A DNA stretch of 26,353 nucleotides from UBA660 sp046704245 (GCA_046704245.1 JBJKSD010000009.1:1-26353); one strand, 5' to 3'; counted from the stretch's first letter, positions 16,092 to 23,212 are shown. Numbers and translations: made by a program. Notes: a model not told the origin generated them from the sequence alone.

Positions 16092-16448
16092 TTATTTTAC
16101 CAATACTTTAGGCTTTGAATCATCATATTCGTTTGTTGGTTTGATAAAATATCCTTGTTTTAAATATTCATTTAAATTTAATAGTTTTTGAGTAATATTT
16201 TCAAATGCTATTGCCATCCTAGTATTGAAATCATATTTTTCTTCGTAAACTTCATCTTGTTCAACAATATAATAAGTAGTCTTATATTCTTCGACAACAT
16301 ATTGTGGATTACTATCCATTGCATCTATTATTATTGGAACTGCATCGCTTAAAATATCTTTTATTCTTTTTTTAGTAATTTCTAATAACGAATCATATTT
16401 ACATATCCTTTTGGCTTCTTCTATTTCTTGTTTTTCTGCTTCGTTCAA
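16092..16448 (-). CDS. Hypothetical protein, 118 aa, start uncertain
   Basis: Not recognised. Helical, acidic N-terminal half (residues 1-45) followed by Tyr/Glu-rich stretches and a C-terminal basic end. The only usual start codon is TTG at 16448 and it lacks a ribosome binding site. The same frame is open upstream to 16499, overlapping the end of the preceding gene (stop at 16481-16483), which lies in another frame. So this is either translated by termination-reinitiation 33 bases after that stop, or it is the C-terminal part of the preceding protein separated by a frameshift. It is acidic and has no membrane segment. Confidence 0.6.
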   Translation of the reverse strand: MNEAEKQEIEEAKRICKYDSLLEITKKRIKDILSDAVPIIIDAMDSNPQYVVEEYKTTYYIVEQDEVYEEKYDFNTRMAIAFENITQKLLNLNEYLKQGYFIKPTNEYDDSKPKVLVK

Positions 16449-16480
16449 TTTAATTTCTAATATTTGTCTGTTGTTATCGG

Positions 16481-17068
16481 TTAAGTGAGATGCTGCTTCT
16501 TATATTTTGAATGTATATCTTCAATCTTATATCTTAATTTTCTTTCATAATCTTCCTGAGGAGTATATTTTTTTATAAATTCTTCTTGTTGGTTAATATC
16601 TTCATCAATTAATCTTTGCTCATTTTCTAAGCTGGTAGAACCAACATATTTTCTTTGTAAATTTCGAATGCGACGTAAAAATTTTAATATAACTCTAGAA
16701 ATTCTATATGTTATAATTTGTTCACTTATATAAGGGCTTGTTATATTAATTTCATTTAATTGAAATAATTCTTTTTTTAATTTTTTATCACATTTTAATT
16801 GTATTAATAGTCTTTTAATTATTAACCCATGTGTTAAAGGTTCTATTACTTTTGAAATTTCATCTGTTTCTTGTCTTTCTAGTTCTCTTTTAAATAAAAA
16901 GTTAATGTTTTTTATAGATTCATATTTCTTACTAATTTTAGCTTTAACTATAGCACATATTTTTTTATATTCTATATACAATTCTAATGGTGTTATTTGC
17001 AAATAATCAATGGATCCACGATCGATATATTTAACATGCCATTCTTTTATTTCATCTTTCATTTTCAT
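16481..17068 (-). CDS. Hypothetical helical protein, 195 aa
   Basis: Not recognised. Mostly helical and highly charged, rich in Lys, Glu, Ile and Arg, with a basic patch ILKFLRRIRNLQRKY (about 126-140) that could bind nucleic acid and a charged C-terminal helix. There is no membrane segment. It starts at ATG after GGAG under its own consensus promoter, so it is the first gene of a three-gene unit (this one, the 118-residue and the 211-residue proteins). Its C-terminus ends abruptly in a region where another frame continues with similar helical composition. Confidence 0.72.
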   Translation of the reverse strand: MKMKDEIKEWHVKYIDRGSIDYLQITPLELYIEYKKICAIVKAKISKKYESIKNINFLFKRELERQETDEISKVIEPLTHGLIIKRLLIQLKCDKKLKKELFQLNEINITSPYISEQIITYRISRVILKFLRRIRNLQRKYVGSTSLENEQRLIDEDINQQEEFIKKYTPQEDYERKLRYKIEDIHSKYKKQHLT

Positions 17069-17094
17069 TTTTTATTCTCCTTCATTAAAGATTT

Positions 17095-17123
17095 ATTCTA
17101 AATTAAATACCAATATTTGTCAA
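17095..17123 (-). promoter_or_regulatory. Promoter of the 17068-15422 operon
   Basis: On the minus strand TTGACA (17123-17118), 17-base spacer, TAGAAT (17100-17095), lying just downstream of the previous unit's terminator. Confidence 0.75.
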
Positions 17124-17127
17124 TAAT

Positions 17128-17150
17128 AAAATCATCTTATAGATGATTTT
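17128..17150 (-). terminator. Terminator after the 57-residue gene
   Basis: AAAATCATCT / AGATGATTTT stem with a three-base loop. It overlaps the stop codon at 17149-17151. The TCATCT/AGATGA core is the same as in the terminator at 15042-15067. Confidence 0.8.
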
Positions 17151-17322
17151 ATTTTTCTTTTCGAACGCCCTTAAATTTATTTTTGTTGGCTTTCATATTA
17201 ATAAACTTACCATCTTTAGTATTCCGTTCGACATATCGCTTATTAGTGGGATTTAATACTTGTGAACGATTTTTTACACTGCCAATTCTATGACCATCAC
17301 CTTTAGGCTTATTTGTAGCCAT
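17149..17322 (-). CDS. Small basic protein, 57 aa
   Basis: Starts MATNKPKGDGHRIGSVKNRS and ends FKGVRKEK. It is strongly basic, with no hydrophobic core and no cysteines. Small proteins of this type (MA-NKPKG...R.G.V..RSQ..NP.T..Y.KR.T.TGKF...K....FKGVRKEK) are, as I remember them, widespread unannotated short proteins in Firmicutes and other bacteria; I know no proven function. A strong GGGAG site precedes the ATG, which is only 4 bases after the stop of the 149-residue gene, so the two are co-translated. It is followed at once by a terminator. Despite its size, the ribosome binding site, coupling and conserved look make it a confident gene. Confidence 0.85.
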   Translation of the reverse strand: MATNKPKGDGHRIGSVKNRSQVLNPTNKRYVERNTKDGKFINMKANKNKFKGVRKEK

Positions 17323-17326
17323 ATTA

Positions 17327-17776
17327 TTACTCCCTTCTTAATATCTTTTCTTCTTCAAACAAATATGAATCCTTCATATGTTCAATTATTCCGCTTCTAG
17401 CATATTCGGTTTTAAAATGTGGAGGTATATTATCATCTCCATGAAATTTATCAATTCTTCTTTCTAATTCAATATATGGATCTTTTTCTGCTATATTTTC
17501 TAAACTATATTCTTCTTTATACGAAAATACTACCCCTATTATAAATTGTTCTCTAGCTCCCATAGTAGGAAGATTATTATGACAATTATATGAAAAAGCA
17601 ATAATATGTGATAATTCGTTTGATTTAAAATTATAGGTTCTTTTTAAATAATAAAATAACATACCAGCTTCTTCAATTTGCATTTTAATTTCTTTGGGTG
17701 GAAGTTGTTGTCTATATAAAGCATTATAAACCTCAACTATGCAATTATGTATATCTTCATTTATATTTTGATTCAT
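17327..17776 (-). CDS. Hypothetical protein, 149 aa, paralog of the 15066-15383 protein
   Basis: Not recognised. Helical, acidic protein. Its C-terminal half (residues 76-136, including ERRI at 105-108 and IPPHFKTEYARSGII at 117-131) is repeated without gaps in the 105-residue product at 15066-15383. There is no membrane segment; two His/Cys residues in the middle do not form a clear metal motif. GGGGG precedes the ATG and an extended -10 box lies 30-40 bases upstream. It forms a two-gene unit with the 57-residue basic protein, so a partner pair is plausible, but toxin-antitoxin status cannot be claimed from sequence. Confidence 0.75.
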   Translation of the reverse strand: MNQNINEDIHNCIVEVYNALYRQQLPPKEIKMQIEEAGMLFYYLKRTYNFKSNELSHIIAFSYNCHNNLPTMGAREQFIIGVVFSYKEEYSLENIAEKDPYIELERRIDKFHGDDNIPPHFKTEYARSGIIEHMKDSYLFEEEKILRRE

Positions 17777-17804
17777 ATATTACCCCCATTACTTTATACA
17801 TAAT

Positions 17805-17813
17805 ATTATACCA
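17805..17813 (-). promoter_or_regulatory. Extended -10 promoter for the 149-aa/57-aa gene pair
   Basis: TGGTATAAT on the minus strand, about 30 bases upstream of the start codon. TTGACG further upstream has a 23-base spacer and is too far away. Confidence 0.55.
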
Positions 17814-17869
17814 TATTAATAAATATATCGTTTCGTCAATATTATTTAATATATTGGAGGAAGATATTA

Positions 17870-18625
17870 GTGTTTAATAAATATATATATATTATAACTG
17901 GGATAATATTTTTACTAATTTTCTACATTCATTCATTATATAATAATTTATTACCAGTATTTAAAATAACTAATAATGGTATTCCCATATTAATGTACCA
18001 TTATTTTTATAAATCAAATAGAATTAATAATAATAACTATATGAATATTAAAAACTTTGATATACAGATGAAATATTTAATAGATAATAATTATTATTTC
18101 CCTACCTGGAATGAATTAGAAGCCTATATAGAAGGCAAGATTGTGTTGCCTAGTAAAAGTATTATTATTACTATAGATGATGCTCATTCGTCTTTATTTA
18201 GTTTAGTATATCCTGTATTATTAAAGTATCAGATACCCATAACTAGTTTTATTATTACTAGTTATAAAAATCCTAACAAATATAATATAGATGATCGTAT
18301 TATTAACTTTCAATCACATTCCCATAATATGCATAGAGGAGGTTGTAATAGAGGCCATGGGGGTATAATGCAATGTATAAAATATAAAGTAGGATATAAT
18401 GATTTAATTAAATCAATAGATATTATTGGTCGTAGTGATGTCTTTTCTTATCCATTTGGTGATTATAATAGCTATACGATAAAGTTAGTAAAAGATGCTG
18501 GATTTAAGATGGCAGTAACTACTAGATATGGCAAAGTAAAAGTGGGAGCTAATAAATATGCCCTACCCCGTGTTAGAATGCAAGGTTATTATAATTTAAA
18601 TGATTTTATAAAAAGAATAGAATAA
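17870..18625 (+). CDS. Membrane-anchored polysaccharide deacetylase (NodB domain)
   Basis: A 251-residue carbohydrate esterase family 4 protein. An N-terminal hydrophobic segment (about 5-28) after a Lys is a signal anchor, so the catalytic domain should face the cell exterior. Motif 1 is TIDDAH (Asp103, Asp104), the metal-binding histidines are His150 and His155 in SHSHNMH, and motif 3 is YPFGDYN, so the active site looks intact. Expected substrate is an N-acetylated cell wall or surface polysaccharide, possibly peptidoglycan. It starts at GTG after GGAGG and is the only plus-strand gene inside the orphan island, with a bidirectional terminator behind it. It could be the older chromosomal gene around which the others accumulated. 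Confidence 0.92.
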   Translation: MFNKYIYIITGIIFLLIFYIHSLYNNLLPVFKITNNGIPILMYHYFYKSNRINNNNYMNIKNFDIQMKYLIDNNYYFPTWNELEAYIEGKIVLPSKSIIITIDDAHSSLFSLVYPVLLKYQIPITSFIITSYKNPNKYNIDDRIINFQSHSHNMHRGGCNRGHGGIMQCIKYKVGYNDLIKSIDIIGRSDVFSYPFGDYNSYTIKLVKDAGFKMAVTTRYGKVKVGANKYALPRVRMQGYYNLNDFIKRIE

Positions 18626-18652
18626 AAACCAAACTATCTATGGTTTGGTTTT
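18625..18652. terminator. Bidirectional terminator after the deacetylase
   Basis: AAAACCAAAC (18625-18634) pairs with GTTTGGTTTT (18643-18652), followed by more T. The minus-strand gene ending at 18634 uses it from the other side. Confidence 0.85.
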
Positions 18653-19008
18653 TTAACTAATTGAATTGGTACTGTATTACTAATGGTATGTTCAGTACTT
18701 ATTTTATCTCTTAATCTTTTTAACGACGTTATTTTAATCTTTTTATTGGATATGTTTTTTAATCTATCTTTAGCTTTTTGTTGTTTTGCTATATTTAACT
18801 TTTGATATTTTTTATTATTATTTGCTAATATTTTTTTACCTATATACACCGGTAGTAATCCAATTAAGGTTGCTGATATAGGATCCATTCTTACCACATC
18901 TATACCTATATAAACTATTAAAACAAATACAAGTGGTAATGATACCAAAAATGTTGATCTAATTAACTTTATATTATCTGATATTTTATATTTATTTTCT
19001 TGATTCAT
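18634..19008 (-). CDS. Small two-helix membrane protein, 124 aa
   Basis: Not recognised. Two predicted membrane helices (about 17-39 and 44-61) form a hairpin, followed by a ~60-residue very basic cytoplasmic tail (KKILANNNKKYQKLNIAKQQ and onwards). A hairpin in the membrane with a charged extension recalls the larger coiled-coil proteins at 22159-24676, but I see no direct sequence match. AGGTGAT precedes the ATG. It follows the 157-residue gene by 18 bases and shares its transcript. Confidence 0.72.
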   Translation of the reverse strand: MNQENKYKISDNIKLIRSTFLVSLPLVFVLIVYIGIDVVRMDPISATLIGLLPVYIGKKILANNNKKYQKLNIAKQQKAKDRLKNISNKKIKITSLKRLRDKISTEHTISNTVPIQLVKKPNHR

Positions 19009-19026
19009 ATTATCACCTAACTAATA

Positions 19027-19500
19027 TTACTGGATATTTTTATTATTTTTTCTTTTTTTAATTTTTATTTTTTCCGAACTTAATGATTTATAATATTTAC
19101 CTATATCTTCTCCATCTCTAAGCTTTCTATTTATTTCGGCTCTTTGATTTTCAGTAAAATGTGTATTAATATAATTTTCCCAATTAGTATACCATTCTTG
19201 AAATTTACTATCTGCAAGTAATTCACATCCATAATCGGAATTTGTAATTTTTACTTCAAATCGATCTCTTATTAATGAAATTGTTCGATTGAAAATCTCT
19301 TCTATAATTAGTACTAACATATAATCTTTTTCTTTAACTTTTAAATCAGCCAAATAATCTTCAAAATTTTCAATAAAAATGGAATAACATGTCCATAAAC
19401 TTTCAATAGCCCAAAATAATTCAATTTCTGAATAATTTTTTAAAGGTTGAACATATTCTTCTACTTTTGCATTTACATATTCTGTTCCTACATCTCTCAT
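19027..19500 (-). CDS. Hypothetical helical protein, 157 aa
   Basis: Not recognised. Mostly helical. Aromatic residues are frequent (FWAIESLWTCYSIF, FQEWYTNWENYI). The C-terminus is a dense Lys run (KIKIKKRKNNKNIQ) that might contact nucleic acid or the membrane surface. There is no signal peptide. AAGGAAG precedes the ATG and a good promoter lies at 19528-19556. First gene of a two-gene unit with the two-helix membrane protein. Confidence 0.72.
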   Translation of the reverse strand: MRDVGTEYVNAKVEEYVQPLKNYSEIELFWAIESLWTCYSIFIENFEDYLADLKVKEKDYMLVLIIEEIFNRTISLIRDRFEVKITNSDYGCELLADSKFQEWYTNWENYINTHFTENQRAEINRKLRDGEDIGKYYKSLSSEKIKIKKRKNNKNIQ

Positions 19501-19527
19501 ACTACTTACTTCCTTATTTAATAAGTT

Positions 19528-19556
19528 ATCTTATCATTATTACATATATTAGTCAA
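19528..19556 (-). promoter_or_regulatory. Promoter of the 19500-18634 unit
   Basis: Minus strand TTGACT (19556-19551), 17-base spacer, TAAGAT (19533-19528). Confidence 0.7.
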
Positions 19557-19559
19557 TAA

Positions 19560-19582
19560 AAAGAGGAATATTATTCCTCTTT
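19560..19582 (-). terminator. Terminator of the 200-residue gene
   Basis: AAAGAGGAAT / ATTCCTCTTT stem with a three-base loop, overlapping the gene's stop codon; T-rich on the minus-strand exit side. Confidence 0.8.
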
Positions 19583-20173
19583 CATAAATGAATATTTTCT
19601 TTGACAAAATTTATTCATTCTAACTTTTACTTTACTTCGCTTATCTTCTTTATCAAGATCACCATTATGCATAACCATAGCATTATATAGTGGCTCCTCT
19701 AGTTGATTAAATGGTTTTATATTACAAGGTATAATAAATCTCTCATTAATTCTTTCATTTTTGTATTGAATATAAGGTATGCATCCAATTTCATCTAATT
19801 GTTCGGGAGTTAAATCTTTATATTGATCATATGTTATTTTATCACCGTTATGATTATTAGAATGATTAGATAATTTATTAATATTATTAACTTCTAATAT
19901 ATGATTCTTAGCATGTTCTAAAGTATCAAAAAAACGATAACCAGTAATTGTACAAATACGATCACCATTCTGTCTATCTAACCAAGCATAAAAACAACCC
20001 TCTACAAATTTTGCATAGGATTGATTCCACACTTTTTTTAAGTATTTTATTTTGCCGTCATGTACATATTGAACAGTAAAACCAATACCTAAGGAAGTTG
20101 GTTTTCTAATTAGTACATAACTTTTCAATACTTCTACTAATTTGCTTCTATCATCAAGTATTCTAGTTAGCAT
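19571..20173 (-). CDS. Orphan 'ML' family protein, member 1 (200 aa)
   Basis: Family unknown, but clearly a paralog of the products at 21575-22147 and 20981-21550. The shared core has LKSYV, LGIGF, VWNQSY (48-53), VEGCFYAWL (57-65), a QNG turn and a following FD; the others have VWNYPY...VEGILYNWL...QQG and VKDISY...FKIWL...QKG at nearly the same distance from the start. The C-terminus repeats an MHN/LHN motif seen in the 190-residue paralog. I place the start at ATG 20173 (MLTRIL): GGAAGG precedes it and a consensus promoter at 20205-20233 excludes the longer frame reaching 20233. Own promoter and terminator, so a single-gene unit. No membrane segment. Confidence 0.78.
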   Translation of the reverse strand: MLTRILDDRSKLVEVLKSYVLIRKPTSLGIGFTVQYVHDGKIKYLKKVWNQSYAKFVEGCFYAWLDRQNGDRICTITGYRFFDTLEHAKNHILEVNNINKLSNHSNNHNGDKITYDQYKDLTPEQLDEIGCIPYIQYKNERINERFIIPCNIKPFNQLEEPLYNAMVMHNGDLDKEDKRSKVKVRMNKFCQRKYSFMKEE

Positions 20174-20204
20174 ATACTGCCTTCCCTTCTTAAAAACAGC
20201 GATA

Positions 20205-20233
20205 ATTATAGCATTTTTAAACAGAAAAGTCAA
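20205..20233 (-). promoter_or_regulatory. Promoter of the 200-residue 'ML' gene
   Basis: Minus strand TTGACT (20233-20228), 17-base spacer, TATAAT (20210-20205). It fixes the gene start downstream at 20173. Confidence 0.85.
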
Positions 20234-20235
20234 AT

Positions 20236-20264
20236 AAAAAGAATAAAATTACTTTATTCTTTTT
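20236..20264 (-). terminator. Terminator of the J-domain/'ML' operon
   Basis: 12-base perfect stem A5-GAATAAA / TTTATTC-T5 with an ATTAC loop, about 40 bases past the stop at 20305. Confidence 0.85.
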
Positions 20265-20304
20265 ATCTTCTATATAGCTTTTCTTTATCAACAATATTAT
20301 TTGA

Positions 20305-20925
20305 TTATCTAGATTTTACTCTTGATTGTTGTTTCAATTGTTTTATAATACAATCTTTTTCACTCTCACTGCTATATTCTTTATTACAAAGTCTAACCAC
20401 TTTTGAAATTATATCTAAAATTTTTCCTTGCGGATCAATCTCAAAGAATAATGGTTTTTTACTTTTTGATTCAAGTACTCCAAATTTTTTTCTTTTTGTA
20501 TAATTTTCTATATTTTGTTTTAATATTCTAAAATTATCTAGATAGCGTTGATTTAATTCGCGTTCATGCTCTGTTGTTGGTCTGTCTTTATTATCAAAAT
20601 GATATTCACAAGCTTTACAATAAAAATAATCAGTATTTCTTCCTAATTGAACAATTGTTTTAAAGGAAATAATATCGCGACATATGTTATATTCTCTTTC
20701 AAAAATTTCAATTTTATCGGTATTACTTTCAAACCATTCAGCACAAAATGCTAGTGCTGATGGTAAATACCGTCCCTTTCTTTCTTTTTTAACATCATAT
20801 TTTGGAGTGACTTCGTGGGTCACATAACCATGCCCATTTGGGCCCATTTCAACTAGTGAAAAATGCTCTTGCTTTGATTGTATATCAATTGATCCATCAG
20901 GTTGTCTAACTGCTATAAACAACAT
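20305..20925 (-). CDS. Orphan 'ML' family protein, divergent member (206 aa)
   Basis: Family unknown. Begins MLFIAVRQPDGSIDIQ, like the 190-residue neighbour (MLYKVVEKQNGDIIVE). It has an aromatic AL-F-AEWF segment at about 56-66, the place where the other paralogs have their VEG-Y-WL core. Otherwise it diverges, and a CKACEYH stretch near residue 103 gives two cysteines and a histidine without a full zinc-finger pattern. The second half is Lys-rich and helical. AGGAAA precedes the ATG. It sits behind a 13-base stem-loop with no promoter of its own, so it is the last gene of the operon that begins with the J-domain gene. Membership in the paralog set is less sure than for the other three. Confidence 0.65.
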   Translation of the reverse strand: MLFIAVRQPDGSIDIQSKQEHFSLVEMGPNGHGYVTHEVTPKYDVKKERKGRYLPSALAFCAEWFESNTDKIEIFEREYNICRDIISFKTIVQLGRNTDYFYCKACEYHFDNKDRPTTEHERELNQRYLDNFRILKQNIENYTKRKKFGVLESKSKKPLFFEIDPQGKILDIISKVVRLCNKEYSSESEKDCIIKQLKQQSRVKSR

Positions 20926-20944
20926 ATTTTTATTTCCTTTCTCT

Positions 20945-20978
20945 ATAACATTATCATTTTTTAAGATGATAATGTTAT
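20945..20978 (-). repeat. Strong intercistronic stem-loop without T run
   Basis: ATAACATTATCAT (20945-20957) pairs perfectly with ATGATAATGTTAT (20966-20978). It lies just after one 'ML' gene and just before the ribosome binding site of the next. The minus-strand exit is purine-rich, so it is not a standard terminator; processing, mRNA protection or attenuation are possible. Confidence 0.65.
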
Positions 20979-20980
20979 GT

Positions 20981-21550
20981 TCATATTGTTTTTTGTTTTT
21001 GCTTTGTTTCTAATTCTTTATTGTGGGCTCCAACCATTTGGAGTAGCGTATCAATTGTTGAAACTCCATCTTTCTTTTCCATTAAACTACAATTTTTATC
21101 ACCATTGACAATAAAGGATGTCCCATAATTAATAGAATTAAAAATAAAATATCGCTCTATACCAAATCTTTCATTATGGTAGTTGAAAGCATTGGGCATA
21201 CAAACTAATTTTCTATTTCCTTTTCTTATTTCTTTAAAATTTAATTCCTTATTTTGTTTCAAAAGAGAAAGATGATAAGCACTCAAGTGTGGATGATCAA
21301 AATAATTTGACATTGCTATATTAATTATACCTTTTTGTTCTTTTAACCAAATTTTGAATTTATCTAAGACATATTCAGTATAAGATATATCTTTTACTAA
21401 TTGAACTATTTCTTGATCTTTAAAAACATACATACATAATATACCTTTATCTATATCATCTTTAAATTCTATATAAGCATAATAATTATCTAAATTATCA
21501 TCTATTCTATAAAATGTACTATTTTCTTTTAGTCTTAAGTTACATAACAT
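20981..21550 (-). CDS. Orphan 'ML' family protein, member 2 (189 aa)
   Basis: Family unknown. The shared core is VKDISY (52-57), FKIWLKEQKG (65-74) and YFD (83-85), at exactly the same residue positions as VWNYPY...LYNWLTYQQG in the 190-residue protein upstream. The N-terminal MLCNLRLKENSTFY and the Asp/Tyr-rich strand that follows also fit. The C-terminal half, with a His-containing AFNYHNERFGIERYF, is not shared. There is no membrane segment or signal peptide. AGGGGGAA precedes the ATG, 24 bases after the previous gene, so it belongs to the same operon. Confidence 0.75.
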   Translation of the reverse strand: MLCNLRLKENSTFYRIDDNLDNYYAYIEFKDDIDKGILCMYVFKDQEIVQLVKDISYTEYVLDKFKIWLKEQKGIINIAMSNYFDHPHLSAYHLSLLKQNKELNFKEIRKGNRKLVCMPNAFNYHNERFGIERYFIFNSINYGTSFIVNGDKNCSLMEKKDGVSTIDTLLQMVGAHNKELETKQKQKTI

Positions 21551-21574
21551 ATTTATTCCCCCTAAATAATATTA

Positions 21575-22147
21575 TTATTGTTTACTATAATATGAAGGTA
21601 TAGCTAATTTTTTTTGTTTTACACGGTCTTCAATTTGGACTCTAGTAACAGCTTCTTTTAATTCTTCATGATTGTGTAAAGCTAAAACTGGAGTAATCTT
21701 TCTTAAGTATTCTGGTAATGATCTACTAAGTTGTCCATCAATTTCACTTTGAATAAATAGATTGGCTTTACCTTCTTCAGCAGAATATTCCATATAACGT
21801 TTTAAACTTAATTTACCTTCAAATTCTTCTAAAAATAAATTGTGATTTTTAAACCATTGAATTATTTCTGTATTAGCATCATTTTGATTGTTATCAAAAT
21901 ACAACCTATTTCTCACAGCAATTTTACCTTGTTGATAAGTTAACCAATTATATAATATTCCTTCCACCAAAATATGATATGGATAATTCCATACCCGACA
22001 ATATTGAGATGTTAATTCGTCATTTATATGGCCTTCTATTAAAAATCCTCTACCTAATAATAAAGGTTGTTCAAATACAGCAATATAATTTTTTAATCTT
22101 TCAACTATAATATCTCCATTTTGTTTTTCTACTACTTTATACAACAT
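21575..22147 (-). CDS. Orphan 'ML' family protein, member 3 (190 aa)
   Basis: Family unknown. The core is LKNYIAVFEQP, LGRGF, VWNYPY (52-57), VEGILYNWL (61-69), QQG (72-74) and YFD (83-85). It is closest to the 200-residue protein at 19571-20173, with which it also shares the C-terminal LHN and the basic ending. The mix of short strands and an aromatic helix suggests a small globular cytoplasmic domain. TAGGAGT precedes the ATG, 11 bases after the coiled-coil membrane protein gene, so it is co-transcribed with that gene and the J-domain gene. Confidence 0.76.
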   Translation of the reverse strand: MLYKVVEKQNGDIIVERLKNYIAVFEQPLLLGRGFLIEGHINDELTSQYCRVWNYPYHILVEGILYNWLTYQQGKIAVRNRLYFDNNQNDANTEIIQWFKNHNLFLEEFEGKLSLKRYMEYSAEEGKANLFIQSEIDGQLSRSLPEYLRKITPVLALHNHEELKEAVTRVQIEDRVKQKKLAIPSYYSKQ

Positions 22148-22158
22148 AAATACTCCTA

Positions 22159-22764
22159 CTACTTTTTGGTTTTAATTTTTGGTCTGTTATTTTGCTCTGG
22201 TTCAGGATTATTAATACTTATTTCTTGCAATTCATTCGTTGCTCTTTGAAATTGGTTTAATTCTTTTTGCAAAATTTGTAGTGATTGTTGTTTATCTTTT
22301 AGTTGTTCCTTATTTTTTTTCATTTCATTATCAATTAATTTTGATTTTGCTATATTTTGTTCTTTTTCTTCTTTTTCTTTATTTATTAAATGTTTGAAAG
22401 CCGAAAAAACTTGAATATTATCGCGTATTGAGTAAATAGTAACCAATGAAACAATATAAGTAATAATAGCTAAACTATAATTAGAAAATATTAAACACGT
22501 AGTTCCAATAGAAGCTATTAAAGATGTGATTCCAATACTTTTAATTATCATTTTTTTACGATTAGGAAGATGTTTTTTTAAAATTAAAAGATTTTTTTCT
22601 TTTCTCTCTTTTTCTTTATCTAGTTTTTCTTTTTCTTGTTCAAGATAAGAAATATTTTCAAATAAAATATTGATAGCTACTTCTAATTGATTTATTGTAT
22701 CTTTAATCATATTAATTTTATAAGTATTAAAATTATTATTTTGTTCACAATCTACTTCATTCAT
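22159..22764 (-). CDS. Coiled coil - membrane hairpin - coiled coil protein, 201 aa
   Basis: Not recognised by family. Residues 18-68 form a Glu/Lys-rich coiled coil, 72-93 and 95-113 are two membrane helices with a short turn, and 125-185 form a second coiled coil, so both coils should lie on the same, probably cytoplasmic, side. The C-terminus is Lys/Pro-rich. The same layout and size occur in the products at 23254-23940 and 24005-24676. Its ATG overlaps the stop of the J-domain gene by 4 bases (ATGA), with AAGGAGA upstream: strict translational coupling, hinting that the J-domain protein and this protein act together. Confidence 0.78.
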   Translation of the reverse strand: MNEVDCEQNNNFNTYKINMIKDTINQLEVAINILFENISYLEQEKEKLDKEKERKEKNLLILKKHLPNRKKMIIKSIGITSLIASIGTTCLIFSNYSLAIITYIVSLVTIYSIRDNIQVFSAFKHLINKEKEEKEQNIAKSKLIDNEMKKNKEQLKDKQQSLQILQKELNQFQRATNELQEISINNPEPEQNNRPKIKTKK

Positions 22765-23192
22765 TTAATGTCTCCTTTATTTAATATTTTAATTTTTTCA
22801 TCATTGTTATTAATTAAATCTATACCTAATAATTTAGCTATCATTAATATTCCTGGTACTGTTTTTTGAATAGAACCTGCCAATTCAGAACCTACTCCCA
22901 TATTCTTAGCTGTTTGAGCAACTTTTTTAGCATAATTAATATAATACTGCATTTCTTTATCATCTTCATAAGTTGGTGGTTTTATTTTTTTATTTGTTAC
23001 ATAATAATCGGTTAGTTCTTTATATGCTTTATTTAACATCAACATTAATTCATGGGCATTTGGTTCTTTATTAAAATCTGGATGAACTACTTTTGCTAAT
23101 TCACGATAGGCTTTTTTTACTTGCTCAAAAGGAGCATCTTGTGGTAAATCTAATATTTCATAACATTCTTCTATGGTTAAAGTAAAAGACAT
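22761..23192 (-). CDS. J-domain (DnaJ-like) protein, 143 aa
   Basis: Residues 8-65 form a J domain with the essential HPD at 37-39 in the loop after helix II (AYRELAKVVHPDFN) and a helix III containing LNKAYKELTDYY. It therefore should stimulate DnaK ATPase. The Gly/Phe and zinc-finger regions of DnaJ are absent, so it is a specialised co-chaperone. The C-terminal ~50 residues include a hydrophobic helix (SIQKTVPGILMIAKLLGI, about 105-122) that may bind membrane or a partner. Own promoter (23213-23242), AGAGGTAAT before the ATG, first gene of a J-domain / coiled-coil membrane / three 'ML' protein operon. Client unknown; the coupled membrane protein is the obvious candidate. Confidence 0.85.
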   Translation of the reverse strand: MSFTLTIEECYEILDLPQDAPFEQVKKAYRELAKVVHPDFNKEPNAHELMLMLNKAYKELTDYYVTNKKIKPPTYEDDKEMQYYINYAKKVAQTAKNMGVGSELAGSIQKTVPGILMIAKLLGIDLINNNDEKIKILNKGDIK

Positions 23193-23212
23193 ATTTATTA
23201 CCTCTTTAATTC

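Noticed and set aside
15042..17150. The TCATCT/AGATGA hairpins at 15042 and 17128 as a mobile palindromic repeat or CRISPR-like array
   Set aside because: Only two copies, each sits exactly on a gene end with flanking A/T runs, and the outer bases differ; both are ordinary terminators.
17149..17776. The 149-residue/57-residue pair as a toxin-antitoxin module
   Set aside because: Order and size fit loosely, but no toxin or antitoxin motif is visible; left as unknown.
20174..20233. N-terminal extension of the 200-residue 'ML' protein to 20233
   Set aside because: The extra 20 codons overlap a consensus promoter, and the ATG at 20173 has a good ribosome binding site and the MLxx start of the paralogs.
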